This document shows positions 56,198-64,000 of a stretch of 64,000 nt of DNA, piece by piece; the first letter of the stretch is position 1; every line of letters starts with the position of its first letter. Under the pieces are notes generated by a model. That model saw nothing but the letters and a program-made list of their open reading frames with translations, ran no database searches and had not been told where the DNA came from. This stretch comes from Polaribacter cellanae (GTDB lineage Bacteria; Bacteroidota; Bacteroidia; Flavobacteriales; Flavobacteriaceae). The position numbers and the translations under genes are program-made. The stretch covers positions 1,116,001 through 1,180,000 of the forward strand of contig NZ_CP071869.1 in the NCBI RefSeq assembly GCF_017569185.1, read 5' to 3'.

Positions 56198-57445
56198 TTA
56201 AAATTTTCTATCAGGATGAAAAGGACTTAAATTTAAAGATGTTTTTTGGTTAGAAATAACTTCGGAAATTAATTTTCCTGTAGCAGTTCCTAAACTCCAA
56301 CCCATCATTGCATGTCCTGTTGCAATGGTTAAATTTTCGCATTTCGATGATTTTCCAATATATGGCAATCCATCAGGAGAACATGGTCTTAAACCACATG
56401 CTGCCTTTTCCTTTTCGGTTTTTGTAATTTGTAAATTGTTATAATAATTTTGTGCGGCTGTTGCAATTGCTTCAACTCTTGTAGGATTAATTGTATGATT
56501 AATACCTGCAATTTCCATAGTTCCTGCAAAACGTGTAAAGCCATCCATAGGTGTTACTGCTACTTTTGCTTCACATAAAATGGCTGGAATGGTAATATTT
56601 GTTTCTCTTGCTACATTAATTCGATATCCTTTTCCTGCTTGAACAGGAATATTTAATCCTGTTTTTTTTGCCAAAAAAGAACTCCAACTTCCTGCTGCCA
56701 AAACAACCTCATCTGCAACAATACTTTGCTTATCAGTAATTATTTTTGATATTTTATTTGCTGACAAATCTATATCTACCACTTTTTCATTTTTAAAAAA
56801 AGTAACGCCATTTTCTTTTAAATAAACAACCATTTCTTTCATAAAATGATTTGGTGTCATATGTGCATCAGAATCATAGTAAACAGCGCCTTTTACATTC
56901 AAATTTGCATTAGGTTCTAGTTCTTTTACTTGTGTTGCTGTTAAATTTCTAACTCCTAAACCTTCTTCTACTCCTCTTTTTCCAATTGCCCATTCTTCTT
57001 CTCCGACTTTGTCGGTTTTGTAGCACATTAACAAACCTTTTCTTTCGTAATGAAAATCGAAATCTTTAGATGCTTTTAAATCTTCATATAAATCTCTTGC
57101 AAATAAATTAATGTCTTTTATCGCTTTAATGGAACGCTCTACTTTTTCTTTTGTGGCAGATTTTTTAAATGCCCAACTCCATTTCAAAAAATCGATATCT
57201 AATCTTGGTTTTACATAAAACGGACTCTTAGCATCGAACATCCATTTGATGCCTTTTGTAATAATACCAGGTGTTGCCAAAGAAATAAAATGACTTGGAG
57301 TAATGTAACCTGCGTTTACATAAGAGGCTCCAGAATTCATATTAGATTGGTCTATTACTGTAATTTCATGACCATCTTTTAATAAATAGTACGCAGAACA
57401 AAGTCCAATAATTCCACCTCCAATAATTACTACTTTTTTACTCAT
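56198..57445 (-). CDS. FAD-dependent D-amino acid oxidoreductase, probable D-hydroxyproline dehydrogenase
   Basis: This is a 415-residue DadA-type flavoprotein that starts with the dinucleotide-binding VVIIGGGIIGLCSAYYL motif. It has YVNAGYITPSHFISLATPG near residue 42 and the C-terminal GLRPCSPDGLPYIG and ATGHAMMGWSLG segments of the DAO fold. In the operon it would oxidise cis-4-hydroxy-D-proline to the pyrroline, a step shown for DadA-like enzymes in other bacteria. It is translationally coupled: its ATG overlaps the stop of a small upstream frame. D-amino acid dehydrogenase of broader range is the alternative. Confidence 0.88.
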   Translation of the reverse strand: MSKKVVIIGGGIIGLCSAYYLLKDGHEITVIDQSNMNSGASYVNAGYITPSHFISLATPGIITKGIKWMFDAKSPFYVKPRLDIDFLKWSWAFKKSATKEKVERSIKAIKDINLFARDLYEDLKASKDFDFHYERKGLLMCYKTDKVGEEEWAIGKRGVEEGLGVRNLTATQVKELEPNANLNVKGAVYYDSDAHMTPNHFMKEMVVYLKENGVTFFKNEKVVDIDLSANKISKIITDKQSIVADEVVLAAGSWSSFLAKKTGLNIPVQAGKGYRINVARETNITIPAILCEAKVAVTPMDGFTRFAGTMEIAGINHTINPTRVEAIATAAQNYYNNLQITKTEKEKAACGLRPCSPDGLPYIGKSSKCENLTIATGHAMMGWSLGTATGKLISEVISNQKTSLNLSPFHPDRKF

Positions 57446-57680
57446 TTTATCACTTTATCTACAGTTATAATTCTAAAGGTATTTGAACTAATTGTAATTT
57501 TTATATTAAATTTCTTACTTGTTGCATAGAAACTCTTTCCTTCTTTTTCGTAATTTTCTATGAATGTTTCTTTTAAAACTCTCGCAATAAGATTTTCACT
57601 TTCGTTTTTTTTTTAATAAGATTCTGAAACACTGAACTTAATTCAGCACAAGCAAGTTCAGAATAATTTATTATTTCAAA
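57442..57680 (-). pseudogene. Small conserved-looking frame coupled to the oxidase gene, frameshifted
   Basis: A 57-codon frame ending KITISSNTFRIITVDKVIK has its TGA overlapping the oxidase ATG (ATGA). Reading back, it passes ESENLIARVLKETFIENYEK and reaches an A10 run (plus 57605-57614), where a TAA appears. Adding one A would continue the frame into INYSELACAELSSVFQNLIK up to the epimerase stop. The composition and coupling suggest a real small protein of unknown function. As written it has no ATG. Confidence 0.5.
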
Positions 57681-58691
57681 CTAAATCACCTGAAAACCAT
57701 GTGCATATGGGTCGTTTTCGTCATCAATAATAATGGTATTGTAACCATACACTTTTGCCCAACCTTGTATACTTGGTATAATTGCTGGTTTTCCATCTAA
57801 AGTAGTATCCTGTTCTACTCTTCCAATAAATTTAGAACCAATAAAACTCTCGTGAATAAATTCCTCGCCAATTTTTAATTTTCCTTTCGCATGTAATTGC
57901 GCCAATCTTGCTGAAGTTCCTGTTCCACAAGGACTTCTATCGATTGCTTTGTCTCCATAAAAAACGGCATTTCTTCCAGAAGAAGTTGGGTCTAAAGGAT
58001 TTCCAGTCCACAACATGTGCGAAACATCTCTTATTGTTTCATTTTCTGGATGAATAAACATATTTGGATATTTCTGATTGATTTTTGCTCTTACAATTTG
58101 CGAATATTGTACAATTTTTCCAGCAATAAAATTATGAACTCCAGAGAAATTTTTCTGAGAATCTACAATTGCGTAGAAATTTCCTCCATAAGCAACATCA
58201 AAAGTAATTTCACCTAACTCAGGACAATCTACCGTTAAATTTTCTGCTGCTACATAACTCTTTACATTTACTAATTTTACCCAATCTACTTTTCCATCCG
58301 TTTGTTGATATTCGATTTCTACCAAACCAGCTGGAGCTTCCATTTTAATTTTACCTGGAATTTTTGGGGTAATTATACCTTCTTCAATCGCAATTGTTAT
58401 AGAACCAATGGTTCCATGACCACACATTGGCAAACAACCTGAAGTTTCTATAAATAAAATGGCAAAATCGTTTTCTGGATTGTGAGGTGGAAATAAAATC
58501 GAACCACTCATCATATCATGGCCTCTTGGCTCGAACATTAATCCTTTACGAATCCAATCGTATTCTTTTAAAAAATGCTGACGCTTTTCACTCATATTCT
58601 CGCCCACCAAATTCGGACCTCCACCAACAACAACTCTTACAGGGTTTCCACACGTATGTGCATCTACACAAAAAAAAGTTTTTTTACTCAT
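57681..58691 (-). CDS. 4-hydroxyproline 2-epimerase
   Basis: This is a 336-residue proline-racemase-superfamily enzyme. The first catalytic Cys90 lies in CLPMCGHGTIGS and the second, Cys255, in RSPCGTGTSARLA. This Cys/Cys pair marks racemases or epimerases and not the Cys/Thr dehydratases. It converts trans-4-hydroxy-L-proline to cis-4-hydroxy-D-proline in the cytoplasm. Its position between the dehydrogenase and oxidase genes supports hydroxyproline over proline as substrate. Confidence 0.92.
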   Translation of the reverse strand: MSKKTFFCVDAHTCGNPVRVVVGGGPNLVGENMSEKRQHFLKEYDWIRKGLMFEPRGHDMMSGSILFPPHNPENDFAILFIETSGCLPMCGHGTIGSITIAIEEGIITPKIPGKIKMEAPAGLVEIEYQQTDGKVDWVKLVNVKSYVAAENLTVDCPELGEITFDVAYGGNFYAIVDSQKNFSGVHNFIAGKIVQYSQIVRAKINQKYPNMFIHPENETIRDVSHMLWTGNPLDPTSSGRNAVFYGDKAIDRSPCGTGTSARLAQLHAKGKLKIGEEFIHESFIGSKFIGRVEQDTTLDGKPAIIPSIQGWAKVYGYNTIIIDDENDPYAHGFQVI

Positions 58692-58782
58692 TTAAAGTAT
58701 GCTTTATGTATTTGTTTACTCGGTTTTCCAATAATAAAGAAATTTATTTTTCAGAAAACAACTTTAATAAACTTCCTAATTA

Positions 58783-60366
58783 TTAAATTTCATCTGTTGT
58801 TTTCTTTCCATTTACAGTTCTTAAAATTCCTAAAGGATTTTCGTTTTTAAGTTCTGCTGGAAGCAAATTATTTGGCCAATCTTGAAAACTAAAAGGTCTT
58901 ACAAAACGTTTTATAGCATCTACACCAACTGCTGTAAATCTACTATCTGTAGATGCTGGATATGGACCACCATGCAACATAGAAGCGCAAACCTCTACTC
59001 CTGTTGGAACTCCGTTGAAAATAATTCGTCCTACTCTGTTTTCCAATTCGTGAATTATATTTATATAATTGCTAATTTCATTATCATCGGAAATTACAGT
59101 TCCTGTTAATTGTCCTTCTAATTTTGATGTAATTTCTCTTAATTCGACTTCTTCTTTACACTGAACCACCAAAGAATAAGGACCGAAAACTTCGTGATGT
59201 AATGTTGAATTTTCTAAAAATGTTTTCCCTTCTACAGTGGTAACTACCTGTTTTACAAAATTTGGTTGCACATTTTCTGAATGTGCTCCTAAAACCTCAA
59301 TTCCGTTTTGAGACAAGGCTTTTTCTTTATTTTTCTCATAAGCACCTGCGATATTTGGATGCAACATACAAGAAGGTTCTATATTTACAATTTCTTCTGC
59401 CAACGTATTTACAAAATTGGTTAATCCTGCTGATTTTATCCCTAAAATTAAACCTGGATTTGTACAAAATTGTCCAGTTCCTAAAGTGATAGAACCTGCG
59501 TACGTTTTTGCAATAGCTAACGCTCTATTTTCCAACGCTTTTGGAAAAATAACAACTGGATTTATACTTCCCATTTCCGCAAAAACTGGAATTGGTTCGT
59601 CTCTTTTTCCTGCCAAATCGTATAAGGCTCTTCCACCTTTTAAACTTCCTGTAAAGGCAACTGCTTTTATATTAGGGTTTTGCACTAATTCTTGTCCTAC
59701 TTCGATTCCACTACTATTTAAGTTTGAAAAAACACCATTTGGCATGCCCGTTTTTTCTGCTGCTTTTATAATTGCAGATGAAACTAATTCTCCAGTTCCT
59801 GCATGCATTGGATGCGATTTTACAATTACAGGACAACCTGCTGCGAATGCTGCTGCAGTATCTCCACCAGCTGTAGAAAATGCTAACGGAAAATTAGAGG
59901 CTCCAAAAACCACAACTGGTCCTAAAGAAACATTCATTTTTCTTAAATCTACTCTTGGTATTGGTTCTCTATCTGGTTGTGCTGTATCTATGGTTGCTTC
60001 TACCCAGCTACCTTCTTCCACATGATTTGCAAAAGCGCGTAATTGACCTAAAGTTCTTCCTCTTTCTCCTCCTGCTCTTCCTGCTGGCAAACCACTTTCT
60101 AAACAATAAACATTTAGTAGTTCTTCTCCTAAGTTTTCTATTTCTGTTGCAATTGCTCTTAAAAACTCGGCTTTTTTTGCACCAGAAACTTTAGAATAGG
60201 TTTTAAAAGCATTTGCTGCCAATTCACAAGCTTTATTTACTTCTGCAGAAGTTGCTTCTGTAAATGTCCACTCGTTTTCTGTATTTTTTTGCGGATTAAA
60301 TGTTTTAAATGTTTTATTTCCGCTTGCTGTGGTTGTATTTCCTATATAGTTTTTTCCTGTAATCAT
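58783..60366 (-). CDS. 2-oxoglutarate semialdehyde dehydrogenase
   Basis: This is a 527-residue NAD(P)-dependent aldehyde dehydrogenase. It has the catalytic Cys301 in GTGQFCTNPG, the base Glu264 in PVFAEMGSINPV, and the long SGLPAGRAGGERGRTLGQLR segment typical of the KGSADH type. It oxidises 2,5-dioxopentanoate to 2-oxoglutarate, the final step of hydroxyproline and of some pentose pathways. Next to the epimerase and a lyase-like gene, hydroxyproline is the better assignment here. The 91-bp gap to the epimerase gene is non-coding. Confidence 0.92.
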   Translation of the reverse strand: MITGKNYIGNTTTASGNKTFKTFNPQKNTENEWTFTEATSAEVNKACELAANAFKTYSKVSGAKKAEFLRAIATEIENLGEELLNVYCLESGLPAGRAGGERGRTLGQLRAFANHVEEGSWVEATIDTAQPDREPIPRVDLRKMNVSLGPVVVFGASNFPLAFSTAGGDTAAAFAAGCPVIVKSHPMHAGTGELVSSAIIKAAEKTGMPNGVFSNLNSSGIEVGQELVQNPNIKAVAFTGSLKGGRALYDLAGKRDEPIPVFAEMGSINPVVIFPKALENRALAIAKTYAGSITLGTGQFCTNPGLILGIKSAGLTNFVNTLAEEIVNIEPSCMLHPNIAGAYEKNKEKALSQNGIEVLGAHSENVQPNFVKQVVTTVEGKTFLENSTLHHEVFGPYSLVVQCKEEVELREITSKLEGQLTGTVISDDNEISNYINIIHELENRVGRIIFNGVPTGVEVCASMLHGGPYPASTDSRFTAVGVDAIKRFVRPFSFQDWPNNLLPAELKNENPLGILRTVNGKKTTDEI

Positions 60367-60571
60367 CTTTATTTATTTTTTAAATGTTTTTTTTTTAAAA
60401 TTTACTCATTTGTAAGCTACTTTTTTTTGATCGTAGATATTTTTGCAATACTATATTGAAAAGAAAAACCTTTTCTCATAACCATTTTTAGAGTTATGAT
60501 AAACGTGTTATAAAGTCTACATTATACAATCTGTAAAACGAAGCCTACAAATTATTAAATATTTGAAAGGA

Positions 60572-61528
60572 TCAACTTATTAAATCTAAAACTTCAAGTC
60601 TTTCTTTTGCTAAAATATATCTTGCATTCACATCATCAATTTGCTGTTGAGTTAATTTCTTACCAAAGGTACGCAACCCTCCAGCAATATCATTGTGATG
60701 TATTCCCATAGCAAGCTTAAGATATTCCATAAGTAGTGGCTGCGCATCTAGATACGATAAGGAATTTAAAGCCTGAGAAATTTTATTTGCCTCAGCCCAT
60801 TCTCCATTTACAACATATTCCTGCATAGTAACACTTGCTTTTGGAAAGATCGTACCTACACCTGTAATACCACCACTTGCTCCAGCGAGTCCTGCATATA
60901 CAGTAACTGTATCTACTCCTGCCAAAACTTTTAAATCTTTGTTTTCTAACATCAATGTTTCAATAATTGAAACATCTATAGTGGATATTTTAAGAGCAGT
61001 TACTTTAGGAAGAACAGAAAGTTTTAAGAGAAGCTCGGTTGAGAGCGCATGATAACCAGCTGCATCAGGATTGTTATAAGGCATAATTGTTACACCTACA
61101 TCTTTTGCAGTTGCTTCAGAAAGTGCATAATACTCATACATTTCTTTTTCTGAAGGAATCGCTTTTGTTTTTGGTGGCATAACCATAACTGTATCTACTC
61201 CAACTGTTGCAAGTCCTTCAACGATTTTAGCCAGTTCTTCTTTAGTTTCTGCTGCAGCTCCACTAATTAATGGAACTTTGTAGTCTTTAGCAACCTCAGA
61301 AAGTGATTTAAGTAAAGAAAGACGCTGTTTGGTGCTCAGGTAGCTATTCTCACCTAAAGTACCAGAACCTACAAGTCCACTCATGTTGCTTCCTCCTTTT
61401 CCTTGAATTTTTAAAATACTTGCGGCCTGTTTTTGTGTTATATCATGGTCTATTTCAAGAGCGCCAGATTTTGACTCTTTCAGCCATGTAAACACGGCTG
61501 GCATTACTCCATTCCATTGTATACTCAT
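60572..61528 (-). CDS. DHDPS-family 1-pyrroline-4-hydroxy-2-carboxylate deaminase (probable)
   Basis: This is a 318-residue (beta/alpha)8 aldolase-fold enzyme. It has the Schiff-base Lys180 in VTALKIST, the Tyr151 in MPYNNPDAAG, and a GSGTLGENSYLS segment (about 54-65). In DHDPS-like enzymes of hydroxyproline clusters this lyase deaminates the pyrroline to 2,5-dioxopentanoate. The position as first gene of the operon, with the semialdehyde dehydrogenase next, supports that. Related lyases of other pathways cannot be excluded from motifs alone. A -7 element lies 38 bp before the ATG. Confidence 0.87.
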   Translation of the reverse strand: MSIQWNGVMPAVFTWLKESKSGALEIDHDITQKQAASILKIQGKGGSNMSGLVGSGTLGENSYLSTKQRLSLLKSLSEVAKDYKVPLISGAAAETKEELAKIVEGLATVGVDTVMVMPPKTKAIPSEKEMYEYYALSEATAKDVGVTIMPYNNPDAAGYHALSTELLLKLSVLPKVTALKISTIDVSIIETLMLENKDLKVLAGVDTVTVYAGLAGASGGITGVGTIFPKASVTMQEYVVNGEWAEANKISQALNSLSYLDAQPLLMEYLKLAMGIHHNDIAGGLRTFGKKLTQQQIDDVNARYILAKERLEVLDLIS

Positions 61529-61565
61529 AAATTATTATAGTTTGTGTATTTATAAATTCTTTTTA

Positions 61566-61573
61566 CAAATTTA
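61566..61573 (-). promoter_or_regulatory. -7 promoter element of the hydroxyproline operon
   Basis: TAAATTTG on the minus strand fits TAnnTTTG, 37 bp before the deaminase ATG. It heads the whole minus-strand operon down to 54980. Confidence 0.5.
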
Positions 61574-61672
61574 CAGTAGAATTAAAGCTGAAAGTTAATT
61601 TCCTTTTATCCAAATTAAATACAATATTATCCATAAAATTAATAAAAACCACTATTTAGGTTATTATTTGCA

Positions 61673-61680
61673 TATATTTG
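61673..61680 (+). promoter_or_regulatory. Possible -7 element of the AraC gene
   Basis: TATATTTG on the plus strand fits TAnnTTTG but lies 220 bp before the AraC ATG, so a long leader containing a repeat would result. Uncertain. Confidence 0.3.
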
Positions 61681-61717
61681 TGAGATGAATTTAGTTATTG
61701 ATTGTTTTATTTTTTAA

Positions 61718-61792
61718 CGAATCAAATCACTTCAATTGCATCCAGCTTTAGCTGGTAAGAATAATATAGACACAAATGGCTTTAGCCCAAAT
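61718..61792 (+). repeat. Second dispersed repeat, copy b
   Basis: CAATTGCATCCAGCTTTAGC TGG and AATGGCTTTAGCCCAAA match the copy at 54743-54808. The palindromic CCAGCTTTAGCTGG can form a hairpin. It lies in the 372-bp gap between the divergent operon and the AraC gene. Confidence 0.6.
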
Positions 61793-61900
61793 TAGTCGCT
61801 CTGAAAAAAGATTAACTAAAGACTCTACCTTATCTAAACAATTTTCATTGGATTAAAACCTATAGCTATTAAATTATTTTTTTTCGAAACCTATCAAAAA

Positions 61901-62746
61901 ATGAAAGTACTTCCTTTTCAAATACCAAAACCCGAAAATGATGCGCTTGTTTTTCAAGAGGATATTGAGTTTTCTTTTTATAACAAACTGCATCAACATA
62001 AAGAAATTCAGATAAGTTTTATCGTAAAAGGTGAAGGAACTTTAATTGTTGGTGATAGGATTAATAATTATGAAGCTGGAAATGTTTTGGTTTTAGGCAG
62101 TAATTTACCTCATGTTTTTAAAAGCTCGGAAAATTTAAAAGAGAAGTCTCATATGATTACGCTCTTTTTTACGGAAGATTCTTTTGGAAATGATTTTTTC
62201 GATTTGCAAGAACTGAATGAAATAAATCGTTTTTTTGAACAAGCAAAACATGGTTTTAAAATAATTTCTGATAAAAATATTTCAACACTTTTTTTAATGC
62301 TGAAAACTGCTTCTAAATTAGAGCGATTTATTACATTATTACAACTTCTTAAACAAACGATTTCTTTAAAATACGAGAGCTTGTCTTCTTTTGTTTACGA
62401 AAAAAAATATACAGCTGTAGAAGGAAAAAGAATGCGAGCTGTTTTCGAGTTTACCATGAATAATTTTACGGAAGAAATTACTTTAGACGGAATTGCAAGT
62501 GTTGCTTCGATGACAAAAAATGCTTTTTGTAAATATTTTAAAAAAAGGACAAATAAAAGCTATTTTCGTTTTTTAAATGAATTAAGAATTGAAAATGCAA
62601 GTAAATTAATTGTTTCAAATACCGATTTTACGTTGGCAGAAATTGCCTATAATTCTGGTTTTAAAAATATTTCTAATTTTAATCGGCATTTTAAAAGTAT
62701 CAAAAAAATGAGTCCTTCTAATTATCGAAAAAATTACAATTCTTAA
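61901..62746 (+). CDS. AraC-family transcriptional regulator with cupin sensor
   Basis: This is a 281-residue regulator with an N-terminal cupin-like ligand domain (about 25-110: FYNKLHQHKEIQISFIVKGEGTLIVGD) and a C-terminal double helix-turn-helix (about 185-281) ending with NISNFNRHFKSIKKMSPSNYRKNY. It is divergent from the hydroxyproline operon and separated from it by 372 bp, which makes it the natural candidate activator of that operon. Ligand identity is not shown by the sequence. It converges with the following gene with a 1-bp gap. Confidence 0.9.
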   Translation: MKVLPFQIPKPENDALVFQEDIEFSFYNKLHQHKEIQISFIVKGEGTLIVGDRINNYEAGNVLVLGSNLPHVFKSSENLKEKSHMITLFFTEDSFGNDFFDLQELNEINRFFEQAKHGFKIISDKNISTLFLMLKTASKLERFITLLQLLKQTISLKYESLSSFVYEKKYTAVEGKRMRAVFEFTMNNFTEEITLDGIASVASMTKNAFCKYFKKRTNKSYFRFLNELRIENASKLIVSNTDFTLAEIAYNSGFKNISNFNRHFKSIKKMSPSNYRKNYNS

Positions 62747-62747
62747 A

Positions 62748-64000
62748 TTAATGGAGTTTATATTTCTTTAAAAACGCTTGTAAATCGGTATTTTTAGATT
62801 CTGTTTTAAATGCTTTGGGTGTTTTACCGAAATTTTCTTTAAAGCATTTTGTAAAATATCTAGAATCTTTATAACCAACCATATAGGCGGCTTCAGAAAC
62901 ATTATAACCACTTTCTACGATTAATAAGGCTCCTTTTTTTAAACGTCTAGATCTTACAAATTCGACCAATGTTTTTCCTGTAATATCTATACATTTTCTA
63001 TAAATTACAGAATAACTCATATTTAATGTTCTAGATAACTCGTCTAATTTAAAGTCAGGGTTTTCTATATTCTTATCTAACTCTTTTACTAAACTCTGTA
63101 AAAACTGGGCATCTTTAGAAGGTATTTCATTTTTTTCTTGAGTACTAATTACATCTAATTTGTATCTAGAGATTACTTGTTGTTGAGATTCTAAAATATT
63201 GTGAATTTTAAGAGTTAGTTCGTAGAAATTAAAGGGTTTTCTTAAAAACTCAATGGCTCCAGATTCTAAGCCTTCGATTTTTATAGAGGTTGAGTTTTTT
63301 GCGGTTAAGAAAATTATAGGAATATGAGATGTCGATTTCTTTTTCTTTAAAATCGAACACATTTCTACTCCATCCATAATTGGCATCATTATATCGCTAA
63401 TTATTAAATCTGGCTTCTTTTTCTCTGCAAGTTCAACTCCTTGTTTTCCGTTTTCTGCAATAAATAAGTTATAGCTTTCTGTAAGGATATCTTTTAGAAA
63501 AATTTGCATTTCTACATTATCTTCCACAATTAATAAGGTAAATTTTTTATCTCCTTCCTTTATGTTTTTTTTAATTAAATCTTTATTTAACAAATCGAAA
63601 TCATTATCGGAAGATTCTGATAATAAGTTGTTCTTATCTAAATTTACTTTTTCTTCTGGAGTAAAAACATTTTCGTCCATAGAAAGAGAAATACTAAATT
63701 TTGTTCCTTCTTTTGAAGATGATTTTACCTTTATTTTTCCATGATGAATATTAATTAACTCTTTGGTTAATGCCAATCCAATTCCTGTTCCTTTTCTACT
63801 TTTACCTAAATCTGATTGATAGAATAATTTAAAAATATCTTTTAAATCTTTTTCTGGAATACCTGGTCCAGAATCTGATATCGAAATTTTAATTGTTTTC
63901 TTATGTTCTTCTACAAAGACCTTTATTGTTCCTTCTGGTGGTGTAAATTTAAAAGCATTGGATAATAAGTTATACAAGACATGCTCTATTTTATCTAAAT
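62748..64000 (-). CDS. Hybrid two-component regulator (HTCS), C-terminal part
   Basis: The reading frame continues open to the window end, where KIEHVLYNLLSNAFKFTP is the N-box of a histidine kinase ATPase domain. After GTGIGLALTKELI comes a receiver domain with the phospho-acceptor Asp in DLIISDIMMPIMDG, then an AraC-type helix-turn-helix (SYSVIYRKCIDITGK, AAYMVGYKDSRYFTKCFKENFGKTPKAFK). This is the C-terminal half of a one-protein hybrid two-component system of the kind that controls polysaccharide loci in Bacteroidota. Its periplasmic sensor and kinase dimerisation region lie outside. Whether it controls the hydroxyproline genes or genes beyond the window is unknown. Confidence 0.88.
   Translation of the reverse strand, partial: LDKIEHVLYNLLSNAFKFTPPEGTIKVFVEEHKKTIKISISDSGPGIPEKDLKDIFKLFYQSDLGKSRKGTGIGLALTKELINIHHGKIKVKSSSKEGTKFSISLSMDENVFTPEEKVNLDKNNLLSESSDNDFDLLNKDLIKKNIKEGDKKFTLLIVEDNVEMQIFLKDILTESYNLFIAENGKQGVELAEKKKPDLIISDIMMPIMDGVEMCSILKKKKSTSHIPIIFLTAKNSTSIKIEGLESGAIEFLRKPFNFYELTLKIHNILESQQQVISRYKLDVISTQEKNEIPSKDAQFLQSLVKELDKNIENPDFKLDELSRTLNMSYSVIYRKCIDITGKTLVEFVRSRRLKKGALLIVESGYNVSEAAYMVGYKDSRYFTKCFKENFGKTPKAFKTESKNTDLQAFLKKYKLH

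Noticed and set aside
1..64000. CRISPR arrays, tRNA and rRNA genes
   Set aside because: No regularly spaced direct repeats, tRNA-like cloverleaf arms or rRNA-like segments were seen by eye; a tRNA scan would be decisive.

Overview
The window looks like a chromosome segment of a marine member of the Flavobacteriaceae (Bacteroidota), close in style to Polaribacter or its relatives. The evidence is low G+C, SusC/SusD pairs, a FecR anti-sigma factor, the gliding protein GldI, TAnnTTTG-type -7 promoter elements, no clear Shine-Dalgarno sites, several TTG starts, and flavobacterial intergenic repeats. No rRNA, tRNA or CRISPR array was recognised.

Layout. (1) 1-12.4 kb is core: the end of a TPR protein, an Mpo1-like protein, CsaA, a 52-residue YqaE/Pmp3 protein, PyrD, PheT, an LtaS-like membrane enzyme, PAP2, and an operon nrnA-gldI-fkpA-cyclophilin/FKBP. 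(2) 12.9-31.2 kb is a carbohydrate locus: FecR, SusC (STN type), SusD, a VCBS/ASPIC lipoprotein, two GH116 enzymes around a DUF6786-like lipoprotein, and a sialate O-acetylesterase-like SGNH enzyme. (3) 31.3-46.4 kb is a SusCD-linked phosphonate locus. On the minus strand are SusC, SusD, a LamG lipoprotein and a phosphodiesterase-like enzyme with a LamG domain inserted in it. Divergent from these are phnA, phnY, a decayed phnW, an XRE-cupin regulator, an OPA-type MFS carrier and a sulfatase. (4) 46.5-48.6 kb holds a dispersed repeat, an IS1182-like transposase and a 137-bp element with perfect 19-bp inverted ends. (5) 48.6-54.7 kb is core again: accA, a frameshifted EamA transporter, lptG, tgt, rluF and alkB. 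(6) 55-61.5 kb is a trans-4-hydroxy-L-proline operon with an Xaa-Pro peptidase. A divergent AraC regulator follows, then the C-terminal part of a hybrid two-component regulator that runs off the window.

How the genes work together. The phosphonate locus suggests that a phosphonate- or phosphate-decorated glycan or lipid is bound and imported by SusCD and trimmed by surface or periplasmic enzymes of the alkaline phosphatase superfamily. The released C-P compound would be carried by the OPA-type transporter and oxidised by PhnY and then PhnA to acetate and phosphate. The upstream aminotransferase PhnW survives only as a 250-bp relic, so this strain has either moved that step elsewhere or is losing 2-aminoethylphosphonate use. 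The hydroxyproline operon encodes every step from the imported amino acid to 2-oxoglutarate, and its peptidase points to collagen-like peptides as the source.

The whole 12.8-48.6 kb stretch sits between core genes (nrnA and accA) and carries copies of the same dispersed repeat near both ends, so it behaves like an accessory island. At least three coding disruptions lie in A/T homopolymers (EamA, the small ORF before the D-amino-acid oxidase, and the transposase start). These should be checked against reads before being called real.
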